DNA from: Branchiostoma floridae
Taxonomy: Eukaryota; Chordata; Leptocardii; Amphioxiformes; Branchiostomatidae
Length of the DNA: 64,000 nt
NCBI RefSeq assembly: GCF_000003815.2
Contig: NC_049984.1
Location: 14,175,664-14,239,663, forward strand
Reading direction: 5' to 3'
A model generated the notes under the pieces. It was not told where the DNA came from. It did no database searches and saw only the letters and a program-made list of their open reading frames with translations. The first letter of the stretch is position 1. Each line of letters begins with the position of its first letter. The position numbers and the translations under genes are program-made. Shown in pieces: positions 12,275-23,388 of the stretch.

Positions 12275-15200
12275 ATGGCGACCAGCTGGATCTCTCCCGT
12301 GGTAGATTTCATCATCTTATCTCTTTCGCCCGTGCAAATCTTCACGATTGTACTTTGCACGATTCTTTTCGGTTTTTACGCTCTATTGGGTCGAAAGAAA
12401 AACTTCCCGCCTTCACCGTCTGGGAGTTGGCCCGTTGTCGGACACCTGCCGCTGCTTGGGAGGGAAGCGCCGTACCAGAAGTTGACGGAATGGCGGCAAG
12501 AGTACGGAGACGTCTACAGCATAAGGATGGGGATGTCGGACGTGATCGTTCTGAACGGGCACCGCGCCATCAAGGAGGCGTTGGTGGACAAAAGGGAGAT
12601 CTTCGCCGACAGACCTGACAACTTCATCGTGGATGGTATGTCTGGATGGGGGCAAGGTGAGTTATATGTATATGCATGACGCAATACGTTGTCAGATAAA
12701 GCAAGGATGCTGAATGTTTCGAGAAGAAATATCGCAATGTTTGTACACAATTCTTAGAAAGCAAATAACGGGAAAGAAAGTTCTTTCTTCAGTTCATTTT
12801 GTCCATTTTGCTTTTCATAGAATACCCGACTTTTAAGTGGCAGCGCGCAAGCAAATTCTTTATCAAAAGCGAACACACTTAACGTTAAAGCCTCTAGTAT
12901 CGAGAACCAAAGGAGCGGGTACTGATAACGTTAAAGTTATGTGTTGATAAAAAAAGAAGTCTTTTTTACATTAGGTATTCATTTAGCTGTTTTAATGTGC
13001 ACTATACACTGTATACTATGTTTTGCTGGCCTTACTGAGGTCAGTGCCATTCGCTACGTGACATAAATGCAGTACCGATGTTGGCGCGCCCTTGGCTCAG
13101 AATCTAGGTGCTGAAGGACGACCTTCGCCTGAGACGAACACAAAGACACAGAGAGCCTAAGCCCTGCTGTCTCAGGGGCGGTCCGTTCAAAACTCCAAGT
13201 GAGGGACATCGGGAAACTTTGAAACAATCAGATGGTATTTGTATTCCTCTGAATGCCTATCACTCTTTGCAGGCCTTCTTGGCGGCGCTGGCGTTTATCT
13301 GTTATCATTTATTTTTAAGATTCGCGATTTTCAACGTATCGGGGTCAGGTATCTCACTGCTCTTGTGGCACCGGTGCTGCACTGCGGGGTTCGAAAGCTT
13401 ACTCAGCGAATTTTAGAGATATTAAGAACGCATTTTCTTACGTTTTGTGTATTTTGTCGTCTTCACAGTCATATTTTTACGTATTACGCAATGTCCAAAT
13501 TATTTTAAAAAAGGCGAAAATAACACAAAAGTGCCGCAATGAACGAACCCCGCAGTGCCGCACCGGTAGCAGTGAGAGATACCACCTGAAGCTGGCGAGA
13601 TCGGTGTTGACGGCTGCCCCGATATGTTGACAATCGTCAATCAGCGCTCCTCCAAAAATGATAAACACTGGCTCTACCAAGAAACCCACAAACGTGGCTA
13701 GGAATGCCATGACTTATTTACGCAATTGTTGTGCGCCAATGGTTGGAATGTATGTCAAATTCAGTTTACCCCTCGTCTGAATTTTACTCGATTGAAGCCT
13801 CCAAGTGATTGTGTCAGGTCGACAATGGTCGCTATATCAAAAGCTTGACACCGTGCGTCTATACAGGCGTAGACTTCGCCTCCGTCTCTCTTGGGATTTA
13901 AGTTTATTTGAGGTGAAAACTGGAAATGGTCTTGAAATATGGGGTAAACTCCCTGTCACGGTCGTGCGATTAATGTGATCAGATCCATGCCTGCCTTTGC
14001 CTTTGGCAATGGCAATGATCCGTCAACAAATGCTACGCTGTGTGTATTTATAGCATTCCACTAGAGGGCGATCGCGCTGCGCTCTCACTGCAACCTGAAA
14101 TGAATATTTGTAACTTTAGATTTTATACGGGTTATGATACAAAATGTAAAAGTGTGACTAAATAGACAGAAAAACAAGCAGGGCGTGAAAAGATTCGTTG
14201 TTTTTTTTAATGAATGAATGAAGACCTTTATTGCACATTTTTGCCCCACTGGGCTAAGTACAGGTCACACGGTAAGAATCACATATATGTAACAATGGAA
14301 ACAATCATACACATTTATATATGCAGATGTGCGTCTAATCTATTCTATGACATTCGACTTCCTCTCGCTTCTTGGTAATTGCATAAATGTAGCTAGCTGT
14401 ATGGTTGGTTAGAGTTGGTTTATCAAAAGCTGTCAGGAATATAAATTTCTCTTTACTGTTCAAGTGTCTAAAGTGGGGATATTTACTTAACACATAGTCA
14501 AATAAAATGTTCCTATCGCTATCATACAAAGGACAATCCATAGTAAAATGTACTTCATCTTCTACTTTCCCTAAACTACAAAATTGGCATATTCTTTGCT
14601 CTAGAGGAGTGTGGTTATGTCTTCCTGATTCGATTCGTAATTTGTGGCAACTGATTCTTAGTTTTGTGATGGTAGATCTGTGGCGTACATTGGCAATCTT
14701 CAGATATTCTTCTTGTTTATAATATTGTTTTAATAGTCTGTATGTTCGTAGTTTGTTTTTTGCAGTCGCAACTCTTTTATCGTTGTGGATTTCAGATAGA
14801 AAGGTCTGGAAATAAATATCTTTTAAACGTTGATAGATTGATGAAATAATTTGAGGTGTACTTGAGATTGATGACTGGGCGTTTTGCCAGACGAAAGCAT
14901 AGCCACATTTCTCTAGAGTGTTGCGTACATCAGAGGCCCAACATTTAGCACCTGATGCTTCTAAATCCATTTGGCACAAGAGAGCATCTGCTTGAAGGCT
15001 GTCAGCTGGCACATTCTTGCTAAGTCGAATGAAATACTTGATGGTATTTAGGGAGGCCTCCAGATGAATGGGGTACCTCCCTAGTTCTGCCTGTGCTGCG
15101 AGATTACTAGCTGTTTTGGGGATATTGAGTGAATATTTACAATGTTTTAGGTGTACAGATTCAATGGGACAATTTTTGGGACTTTTGAGAGTTCCCCATA

Positions 15201-18200
15201 TTTCGGACCCATAAAGTAATATAGGTTTAATACAAGAGTCGAAAAGCTTGTTTTTAACAGCTAGTGGGCAATCGGATTTGTCAAGTGATTGCCTGATACT
15301 AAACAAAGCTTTTAGACCCTTGTTTCTTAGATGTTTGTTGTTGGCCTTGAAGGTGCCAGCTGTACTTACCACTATACCTAAATAACAATATGACATAACA
15401 ATTTCAATTACATTACCATTAAACAAAAAGAAACAATTCTTTGGTAATCTACCTCCCTTGGTGAAGACAATAATCTTAGTCTTTTTTAAATTCACCTTCA
15501 GGTTCCAATGTTTACAATACCTTTCTAATCTAACTAGACATGATTGCAAGCCTTGTTGAGACTCGGAAAATAATACAAGATCATCTGCATACAAAAGACA
15601 CGGTACTTTCCTATTGTGTAAACTAGGAGAGTTGCAACAAATATCATCAAACTCAGAGGTTATATCGCTAATAAATAAATTAAACAAAGTTGGACTTAAA
15701 TTACAGCCTTGTCGGACCCCACAGTTAGTTAAAAAAGGCGCTGTAAGGCCGCCGTTGGTTTTAATGCAATTTGTAGTTTTTGAGTACATGTTTTTTAATG
15801 TCTTTAAGAATTTTCCTCCTATTCCAAGGTTGTTAAGTTTGAAAAATAGACCTGCTCGCCAAACGGAGTCAAAAGCTTTGCTGAAATCTACAAAACATGC
15901 ATAAATTTTTGCATTTTTGCTTAGGTATTTGCTGACTAAAGTGGTTAACACAAACAAATTATCAGATGTTCTAAAATTTTTCCTAAAACCGGCCTGTTGA
16001 GGTTTGAAAAGGCTGTACTGTTCTGCATAATTGACAAGACGATTGTTTAAAATAGAGGTGAATAATTTTCCTAAGCAACTAATGATTGATATTCCCCGGT
16101 AGTTATCAGGGAGTGAGGTATCGCCAGATTTATGTATGGGTACGATATGGCTGAGGGACCAATCGTCGGGAAAATAACCGTTCTGTAAGCAGGAGTTAAA
16201 TAGGTGTAGTAATGGGTTCTGTAGGATTTGTTTACCGCATTTCAACATTTCATTTGTTACCATGTCGCTGCTACTAGATTTATTGTTCTTGAGGTTTGAG
16301 ATTGCCGTGTTTAATTCTTCAGCTGTTATCGGGGAGTCTAGTGTGGAGTTTTCTACAGGTGTGAGAGGAGATTGGGGATGTATTTGGGCGTTTACAGTGG
16401 TGGAGAGTTCAGTTTCAGAATTGTTAATAGCGTCAGTTGAGCGTTTGTCAACTGCACTAAAATGTTCCAACCACATCTCATTTGATATTTGGGAATTTTG
16501 TTGCGTTTTATCTGGTTTAAGTTTGTTAATTAGTTTCCAAAAGCCATTTGGGTCTTTTTCCCTAAGGGAAGAAAGTTGGTCCATGATTTGCTGGTGAAAG
16601 TCTCTCTTTTTCTTTCTTAATAGTTTTCTATACTCCTTCTTTCTTCTGAAGAACTTTCCTCTAATATATGAGTTTGACGGATTTTTCTCAAGTAACGAGG
16701 CCAAGTTATTCAATTCGCGCTTCATTTCAGTACAGCTTTTATCGTACCATTTTTTATTTCGGGCTTTTTGTGAACGCTTTTTGTTGACTCTTACAAAGAG
16801 TGATTTGTGACCGACGTCCCTCAGCACTGAGTTCAAGTCGGAAACGTAGTTTTCAATATCTGCCTTTGCGTTTTTAGTTTCTATTACTGACATAGCGTTT
16901 AACTTGTCTGTTATGTGAGGTTGGCTAAGGGATTCAAGAAATTTTTGTGCTGAGTTTTCGTTCCAACGGAATCGTTTCGGGAGTGGTTTTGTGTTTGGAT
17001 TTTTATTTTTTGGCTTGTTGTTGTGGATAAAAGGCGTTGTGCGAAATATTACTGATAGCATGTTATGGTCGGAAAATATGGTTAGGGGGTTTACGCGAAA
17101 TAGAGATATGTGTTCAAATAATGGCTGGCTGGCAATCATATAGTCTACGGTACTACTTCCGTTAGGTTGGTGGCAAGTAAAATTGCCCTGCAAGTCACCG
17201 GCTACTCTACCGTTAAGGACTCTAAGGTTCGCTTGAATACACAAGTCGGTAAGAAATCTGCCGAATTTATTAGGAGGAGCTTTATCCATGTGTTGTCTGT
17301 CCTGATTATGATTTGAGGGGTTGTTTGGTATGTTTTCATGAAAGGTGTCTTCTTCTACAAAGTCATTTAAATTTCCAAGTCGGGAGTTAAAGTCACCACC
17401 TAGAAGGATAAAGCCCTCGGTATTATATTTTGAAATCTCCTCTTCTAGAATTTCGATTACGTGGTTTTCGGCAAATTTGTGAGTTTTAGATGTACTTGGA
17501 CTGATATAAACGGAACAGATAAACAGATCTTTGGATAACCCCAGTAGCTTTCGATCTACTCGCACCCATAAAACATCTGTCGATTTTGATGGTAGCTGTT
17601 TAACATAATGTTTGTATTGGTCTTTAAAGAACAATATTACACCTCCAGAATACCGTCTTGCTCGTTTGTTCTTTTCCCGATGTAAGTGGAAGTAACTGTA
17701 GTTAGGGATATTGATTTTTGTTTTGTCAGAGCTCCACGTCTCAATAAGCGAGATAAAGTCGAAATTATTTACATGGGACAAGAAATCTAAATCATCTAAT
17801 TTTGATCCTAAACCGTGTACGTTCCAACAACAGAAACTCTTATTTCCTCCTGGAAATACCTTCATATCAGAGACGGTTCAAAGAAATGTAAAAATTAAAA
17901 TATTGTGTCCTTATCCTAGCCGAATCTACAACAGTTAACAACTATAGATATGCATTATTATCATCATTATTTTTAAATCCTATTTCTTACTCAGCAGTTA
18001 CTAATTAATACTAAATCGCTAAAAGTAATATTATGTGTACAAAGTGAAAAATATACATTATACGAATGTATTACAGAATACTATCTAATCGCATATATAT
18101 CTACCTCTACCACATGGAAGGAGGCCCTCTCCACGGCGTGCCAGGTTGCCACAACCAGGCTGGGGGCTGGAACTGTTGTTTTGAGTTCTGGGCCGAACAA

Positions 18201-21200
18201 GGGTAGCTGTCGGGAAAGCGTCCACTTTTTCCTAAGAGGTGGCTGGGCGAGGGGAAGAACGGAGATATCCCCCATGGTCCGGGTTGATGGCTGGGAGGCG
18301 GTAGGTGAGGCGGTGCTCTCCACGGCCCCACCGGCGGAGGTCCCCATGGTCCCACGGGCGAAGGTCCCCATGGTCCCACGGGCGAAGGTCCCCACGGTCC
18401 CGCGGGTGGAGGTCCCCACGGTCCCGCAGGTGGAGGTCCCCACGGTCCCACGGTCGGATGGAGTCCGAAAGGAGGCGGTCGACGGTCGGGTGCAGGGCAG
18501 CGGTCAGATGATCCATTGACCGGATCATCCGAAGAGGTGTGGTTGGATGACCGGCGATCCTGGCTTGGAGCTGAAGGGTGTTCCTGTTTACGTGCTGGCT
18601 GGGTGTGTGGGGGTGGGCACGAACGTGTAGAAGGTTCTGGGGGCCCACCTGCCGGTGCACCGAGCACAGCGTCCCTGTATGAACGATTCGGCGTGTTTAA
18701 TACAATTCGTTTGGTGACCTGTGAAATAGGGCGTAGAGAAAGAGTGGTGAGAGCGCCAACCTAGTGGAAAGGGGGTATCAAAGACATCGAAAGTATCTGC
18801 ATGAGCGTGTGCCTGTCAAATAACGTTCTCTAAACTTTCTTCGAGGTATCGCAACCACCAAGTGGAGCCAGTCGTATAGAGAGAGGAGACGGTTCGCGAC
18901 AACCGCCTTAAAGACGCTCGGAATGAAGGCAGGGAGCGACAGTGTCGAGAAAAGCGTCTTAGAAGAGGTGCACGGTCTTGAAGATCGGGTAAGACATCAT
19001 GACTCACTTTTAATTTTACTTTACAACGAGAAATATGTAGCTGCATTGGTAGTATTGTGATCCAAAGAGGCTTGTTACGGTACTGCAGGGAAATCTTCGG
19101 TTTTGATATTTCGACTTCTGGACATGTTATGGTCGTGCTTTTTGAGTGGTAGATAGCTCGTGGATAAAAAGGAGGTTAACTTCAAGATCCGGTTTAGTTT
19201 CAGACTTTGAAAAATAATAACTATAAGGGTTTAACGGATTGTCATTATTTGTATTATTTCATTTCAACTCAGATATTGCAGAGTAAGGGACAACCCATTC
19301 ACTTGTCAGGGGACCTGGGTATCGCCACAGCCAACGTCATAGCCTCCATGGTCTTCGGCAGGCGCTTTGAGTACGACGACTCGTACTTCCGCGGCCTTAC
19401 CGACGCCTTGTTACTAGCCTACATCAAGATAGCAGAGAGCCAGGCCATCAACGTGTTCCCCGCGCTACGGTTTGTGCCAATCGGTGAGGATGTAGGTCTA
19501 AAGTAGTTATATCTTTTTGGCAACGCCTAAGGGGCGGATGCATTTATCATTTTTACCTTCATGAAATGGAGATATTGTAATCAGTGATGACTTTCTTTGT
19601 TTGTTTGTCCTAGTGTGTGTCCACAGTTCCATATAGTGGTGCGTACCTAAACTCATATTCAGGTTCAGGTCTGGATTCAAGTCCAGCAGTTCAGGTTCAG
19701 GTCCGGACTTTTAAGTCCGGACCTGAACCCATCATTGCATATTATGTGCGCTGGAAAGTTTTCTTTTTTGAGGGGGAGGGGGGATGGTGCATATAAAATT
19801 GCATGTTAGCATGAACTAAAGTGCAATGTGAAAAATACATGCAAATTATATACAGCCAGTGTAGACACAAAATGTTTTTTGTCCTTTTCCAGTGCAAATT
19901 TCACTGTCTATGGAAGGTTTTAGATGGTTTAGAGCAAGAAAAGGGAATATAAGTGATAGATAGCTTTTTGCAAGTCCGGACTTGAGTCCGGACATTTAGG
20001 TTTTTTTTGGACTTGGACCTAAACATTTTTAGGTCCAATTCCAAGTCCGGGCTTTAGGTACGCACCACTAGTTCCATAGTTATAATTTGAATGCTGGACA
20101 CGTTGGGAACACTGACATGAAGTTGGGACAAAGGTGCCATAAAGCTCCAATAAAGGTTGCAGGAAATGGAATGGAAAGTTTTCCCAATGGGCCTTAGTGT
20201 TTTATTCATGTTGTACTCAAGACAGCTTAGAGATTGATTGAACCTTAGAAACAAGGGCCTGCATGAATGTACAAAAAGATGGATTTTTTGTAGTTATCTT
20301 TCTGAGGGTATGAGATCCTCTTGAACAACGAGATGAACCTACATGTATTGCTGCCAACATTTGTGGAATAAAAAAAAACAACATTGAAGTAGTTGGGGCC
20401 AGAAAATGACGAAATGATGTCATTGGCAGTCAACAGGGCAGGATGGGAAGCCCTCGACTGTGGCAGGAAGGTGGACGACTTCATCCGGGAGGAAATACAG
20501 CGGCATCGCGAAACCGCGCCTCCTGGCGGCGAGCCCAGGGACTTCATCGACATGTGTCTTCAAGAGATCGTCAAGAACAAGGCGGAGGTGACGTCAGGGG
20601 CGGGAATCACCGAGGAGCACACGGTCTTCATGGTGCATGACCTTTTCTTCGCGGGGATTGAGACCATCCATTCCACCCTGCTCTGGGGGTTTCTGTACTT
20701 AGCCATGCACCGGGACATCCAGGAAAAGGTAGAGTAGACCATAACAAAGGTTTGTTTGAAATGAGGACAACTAAACCAGAACTTCTGGAATCTGGCTTTC
20801 ACAGCAGCCATTTCGTAATTTTTCCTGTTCGTTATTGATTGTTTCAATCATATTCTTTGAGTGTCAAAATTACAATTTTTGTTTCAATTTGTTGATGGAT
20901 ACTGTACATGTTAAGATTTAAATTTGTTTATAAACCATTTCATTGTGTGCAAGGGCCTGGTCACATACACGTTGGTGTGATCGTCATACGAACGTCATTC
21001 ATAGAAGTGTATGTGCCTTGTTACTTTAAAGACTGCTTTATTTCAATTAGGACCTCAATGTACGCGCAACTCATGCGAACTTGAATATAAACACTTGTGA
21101 CTGCACCCAATTTAAATTTGATCTTTGTCGGCTGTTAATTCCGTCGCAGTCAGCTGATCGCGAATTACAAAGCATCAAAATCGTGCGACGACCTATCACT

Positions 21201-22353
21201 ACGTTTATGTATTTCCTTTCCTTTCATGTTTTTAGGTCCAGGCTGAGCTCGACAGTGTGATGGGAAAAGACCCGTCCAACGATGTGACCCTCGCCCACCG
21301 CGCCCAGCTGCCTTACACCGAGGCTGCCCTGATGGAGGTGCAGCGTGTCCGCTATGTCGTCCCGCTCAGCATTCCGCACGCCACCACCGCTCCTGTCACC
21401 TTCCGCGGCTACCAGCTTCCGGCAGGAACTGCGGTGAGTTACTGTATGAAAATTTTATATTGTCAAATTCATTTTTAATCTCCAGGGCTGAGCTTTTTTT
21501 TTATCCTGTACTAAGAGGGAATCGAAGCTTTTGTGATATTTCTGTACAGGTTATCGCCAATCTGTGGTCAGTCCACATGGATCCGGAATACTGGCCGGAT
21601 CCGGAACGATTCGACCCGGAAAGGTTCCTGGACGCGGAGGGGAAGGTCATCAACAATCCGGATTCGTTCCTACCTTTCTCCGCTGGTAAGGACCCGACCA
21701 CATACGTCGCACAGTCGAAAACTGAGGACATTTGGGGTAAATTCATGCATGCGGCCGACAAAATTCAGCCGTCTTGTTACAAAAAAGGCTGTCTTTGATC
21801 TTTGTCGGCGGTTGGTTCTGTCACAGTCTGCTTGAAAATTCTATGTACAACACCAAATTTCTTACAGCTAACGTTACCCACGACGCATCTGACAGCGTGA
21901 CAGTAACAAGCCAGTAATAAGTGGCGTTCCAAAGGTCAAAGTGTATTAAATATATAAAACAACATTACATACTACATTAGATATTTTGTAAAATATCAAT
22001 ATAGACAGAGTGAATGCAGTTGTTCGACATTTTCGACCATTTTCGGCTGGGCTGTGTATCATACAACGCTCTGACAATGTTACTACTCAAACAAATGCGT
22101 GAAACGTTAAGAAAACGGTCTTAAAATGTTTTTCTATTTATAATCATTCACGTGCACATTCCCCACTGTTTCAGGTCGTCGCGTCTGCCTTGGCGGACTG
22201 CTGGCGAAGATGGAGCTTTTCCTTCTCTTCGCCTCGTTACTGCGGCACTTCACCTTTCAGCTGCCAGAGGGCGCTGCAGAGCCGTCTACGCTGGGGTGCT
22301 ATGGCATCACCATGTCACCACGCCCCTTCCAGCTGTGCGTCCGCTCACGTTGA
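12275..22353 (+). CDS. CYP2-like: CYP2-clan cytochrome P450, complete
   Basis: Predicted microsomal haem-thiolate monooxygenase. Seven exons: 12275-12656, 18846-18988, 19273-19483, 20430-20728, 21236-21433, 21550-21685, 22175-22353; 1548 nt, 515 aa, phases 1,0,1,0,0,1. Features: N-terminal membrane anchor (about 10-38); proline-rich hinge FPPSPSGSWPVVG (44-56); C-helix WSQSYRERRRF (from 134); I-helix oxygen-binding AGIETIHST (320-328); ExxR as EVQR (379-382); PERF-type DPERF; haem loop FSAGRRVCLG with ligand C461. All signatures are intact, so it is probably functional. The sequence resembles CYP2 enzymes (VLNGHRAIKEALVDKREIFADRP), but the exact subfamily and substrate cannot be told. Exon 2 is short and isolated after a 6.2-kb intron holding a LINE, so gene finders could miss it. 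CYC1 lies upstream on the same strand, the zinc-finger gene convergent downstream. Confidence 0.92.
13348..13586. mobile_element. Foldback/MITE-like inverted-repeat element in P450 intron 1
   Basis: The left arm 13348-13393 (GGTATCTCACTGCT...GCACTGCGGGGTTCG) is matched by the right arm 13544-13586 in inverted orientation (CGAACCCCGCAGTGCCGCACC...). The arms are about 45 bp with a few mismatches and one small gap. The AT-rich centre has no protein similarity. It is a probable non-autonomous element; the target duplication was not identified. Confidence 0.7.
13586..13710 (-). CDS. Candidate short hydrophobic first exon, unrecognised
   Basis: An ATG at 13710 opens a frame reading MAFLATFVGFLVEPVFIIFG, then a polar stretch ending NTDLASFR, followed by a plausible donor (TTCAG/GTGGTA). 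The first 24 residues could be a membrane segment or signal. The donor falls exactly at the edge of the inverted-repeat element 13348-13586. I cannot find a matching next exon on this strand. It may be a real exon nested in P450 intron 1, a fragment of a displaced gene, or chance. Confidence 0.2.
14335..17865 (-). CDS. LINE ORF2: endonuclease-reverse transcriptase
   Basis: 1176-aa uninterrupted protein that nicks target DNA and reverse-transcribes LINE RNA. The N-terminal apurinic-like endonuclease (about 1-270) shows WNVHGLG, LIETW, GGDFNSRLG and FSDHN. The reverse transcriptase (about 500-790) shows NYRGISIISCLGKLF, AGFRKN, FVDFSKAFDSVWR, GVRQGCNLSPTLF and the catalytic YADD in LLYADDLVLFS. 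A C-terminal cysteine-histidine motif (CQFCSLGKVEDEVHFTMDC) follows near 1100. All catalytic aspartates visible are kept and there is no stop or frameshift, so the copy is young or still active. It is transcribed opposite to the host P450 gene. Confidence 0.93.
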   Translation of the reverse strand: MKVFPGGNKSFCCWNVHGLGSKLDDLDFLSHVNNFDFISLIETWSSDKTKINIPNYSYFHLHREKNKRARRYSGGVILFFKDQYKHYVKQLPSKSTDVLWVRVDRKLLGLSKDLFICSVYISPSTSKTHKFAENHVIEILEEEISKYNTEGFILLGGDFNSRLGNLNDFVEEDTFHENIPNNPSNHNQDRQHMDKAPPNKFGRFLTDLCIQANLRVLNGRVAGDLQGNFTCHQPNGSSTVDYMIASQPLFEHISLFRVNPLTIFSDHNMLSVIFRTTPFIHNNKPKNKNPNTKPLPKRFRWNENSAQKFLESLSQPHITDKLNAMSVIETKNAKADIENYVSDLNSVLRDVGHKSLFVRVNKKRSQKARNKKWYDKSCTEMKRELNNLASLLEKNPSNSYIRGKFFRRKKEYRKLLRKKKRDFHQQIMDQLSSLREKDPNGFWKLINKLKPDKTQQNSQISNEMWLEHFSAVDKRSTDAINNSETELSTTVNAQIHPQSPLTPVENSTLDSPITAEELNTAISNLKNNKSSSSDMVTNEMLKCGKQILQNPLLHLFNSCLQNGYFPDDWSLSHIVPIHKSGDTSLPDNYRGISIISCLGKLFTSILNNRLVNYAEQYSLFKPQQAGFRKNFRTSDNLFVLTTLVSKYLSKNAKIYACFVDFSKAFDSVWRAGLFFKLNNLGIGGKFLKTLKNMYSKTTNCIKTNGGLTAPFLTNCGVRQGCNLSPTLFNLFISDITSEFDDICCNSPSLHNRKVPCLLYADDLVLFSESQQGLQSCLVRLERYCKHWNLKVNLKKTKIIVFTKGGRLPKNCFFLFNGNVIEIVMSYCYLGIVVSTAGTFKANNKHLRNKGLKALFSIRQSLDKSDCPLAVKNKLFDSCIKPILLYGSEIWGTLKSPKNCPIESVHLKHCKYSLNIPKTASNLAAQAELGRYPIHLEASLNTIKYFIRLSKNVPADSLQADALLCQMDLEASGAKCWASDVRNTLEKCGYAFVWQNAQSSISSTPQIISSIYQRLKDIYFQTFLSEIHNDKRVATAKNKLRTYRLLKQYYKQEEYLKIANVRHRSTITKLRISCHKLRIESGRHNHTPLEQRICQFCSLGKVEDEVHFTMDCPLYDSDRNILFDYVLSKYPHFRHLNSKEKFIFLTAFDKPTLTNHTASYIYAITKKREEVECHRID
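18107..18760 (-). CDS. LINE ORF1-like proline-rich protein, start missing
   Basis: A 217-codon open frame directly upstream of ORF2, separated from it by about 240 bp. It begins with a conventional segment (VTKRIVLNTPNRSYRDAVLG) and continues into a Pro/Gly-rich region with five to six GPWGPPPA-type octamers, encoded by a 24-bp minisatellite. No in-frame ATG is present before the upstream stop, so it is probably the C-terminal part of ORF1 cut by 5' truncation. The RNA-chaperone role normal for LINE ORF1 is an inference. Confidence 0.55.
   Translation of the reverse strand, partial: VGALTTLSLRPISQVTKRIVLNTPNRSYRDAVLGAPAGGPPEPSTRSCPPPHTQPARKQEHPSAPSQDRRSSNHTSSDDPVNGSSDRCPAPDRRPPPFGLHPTVGPWGPPPAGPWGPPPAGPWGPSPVGPWGPSPVGPWGPPPVGPWRAPPHLPPPSHQPGPWGISPFFPSPSHLLGKSGRFPDSYPCSAQNSKQQFQPPAWLWQPGTPWRGPPSMW
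18339..18450. repeat. 24-bp minisatellite inside LINE ORF1-like frame
   Basis: Four to five tandem units of the type GGTCCCCATGGTCCCACGGG plus GCGAA or TGGA, in multiples of 24 bp, so copy changes preserve the reading frame. Confidence 0.85.
19634..20070. mobile_element. hAT-type MITE with 8-bp target duplication (P450 intron 3)
   Basis: A 437-bp element begins TAGTGGTGCGTACCTAAA and ends with the exact reverse complement (TTTAGGTACGCACCACTA). It is flanked on both sides by GTTCCATA (19626-19633 and 20071-20078), the 8-bp duplication expected of hAT transposases. The interior is built from many copies of GTCCGGAC-containing blocks (AGGTTCAGGTCCGGAC and the complement) and has no coding frame. 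Confidence 0.93.
21117..21160. repeat. Short repeat shared by two P450 introns
   Basis: TTTGATCTTTGTCGGC followed by TGTTAATTCCGTCGCAGTC resembles 21793-21830 (TTTGATCTTTGTCGGC, then GGTTGGTTCTGTCACAGTC). It is probably fragments of one dispersed repeat in introns 4 and 6. Confidence 0.45.
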
Positions 22354-23263
22354 CTTGTCTCAACCCATCACGACTTGTCATCATGTATATTGCAAAGTTG
22401 CCGATCGCGACTTTGGGGTCGGCAACAGATGTGGATGGCATCTTTAGTTATTTTTGAGTGTTGTTGGTGCGTGTGTTTTGAAACATCATGCTAAAACGTA
22501 CAAAAGTTAAAGGAAAAAAAACTTCTTATGAGTGGACTAGTAAAGTACTAGTACATGTAGTTGATTCGTGGTTATGTGCATAGATATTGATCTTATACCA
22601 AAATGTATGATCTATTGTAACAGTAATAGAATGTAACATCGATGAAAGTGTAACTTAGGCTATCACAGAACTTTCTTTTACAGATATCAAGGAGCTTTTA
22701 TCACCCTTGCAGATATTGTGCCTTGTTACTGGAGCCTGCTAGCTCTAACAAATAGCCTTGTTATATGTATCTAACTTACATTTATATACCAGCAAAATAA
22801 TGCTAAAGCTGTCGCATTGAATTTTGAGAACTATCAAAAATTTCATGATTTATAAATCAAAGCATATGTATTTAAATACATTTTCATATCAAACATAATA
22901 TCAATTTTATCATATCTTTTATATACTCACACAGACACAAACACACACATTCACATGGGGACAATGAAGATAAAAATCATAATAATTAAAAAACACTGTT
23001 TATTTACTTAACATTACATGTGAGAAATATGTGCTAAGATAGAAAATTGTCAGTGTACATTTTTGTAAAAACATTGTATGTCAAAATCAAACCACAGGTG
23101 CAGGTGCGCCATTTAAATATGTGATTTATAGATATCAACACTAACATCACAACGGAGACCAACTGACGCTAAACCGGATAGTTTTAGACTTAAAAAATTT
23201 CTGTTCAAGGGAACATCATTTGCAAGAGTATTGACCTATCAATGGTCAAACATCATAGGTCAA

Positions 23264-23388
23264 ATTTAATTGTAATACCCAACACAAAATTGACTTCCAC
23301 TAAATTTTTGGCCAACCAATTCCAGTCTTGATCAAGAATGGGGAATTTGGGTCAGTTAAATTTTTGTGTTGGAAATTACAATCCAACC
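23264..23388. repeat. Imperfect inverted repeat, about 125 bp
   Basis: ATTGTAATACCCAACACAAAA (first 20 bases from about 23269) is matched in inverted orientation by TTTTTGTGTTGGAAATTACA near 23364-23386. It is a candidate MITE remnant between the convergent P450 and zinc-finger genes. The remainder of 22354-23842 is AT-rich with no gene visible. Confidence 0.5.

Larger units (their letters stand above)
14209..18760 (-). mobile_element. APE-type non-LTR retrotransposon (LINE), antisense in P450 intron 1
   Basis: About 4.55 kb. In its own sense the element has a proline-rich ORF1 remnant (18760-18107), then an intact 1176-aa ORF2 (17865-14335), then a 3' tail with AATAAAG followed by three ATTC repeats (near 14209-14230) instead of a long poly(A). 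The 5' limit is uncertain: an open ORF1 frame starts just after a stop at 18763-18761 and lacks an ATG, which suggests 5' truncation. The ORF2 plan plus short tandem tail resemble CR1/L2/Jockey-group elements; I cannot name the clade. Confidence 0.88.

Noticed and set aside
18181-18519. Long plus-strand frames opposite the Pro/Gly-rich repeat
   Set aside because: They are the antisense reading of a 24-bp minisatellite, which keeps several frames open.
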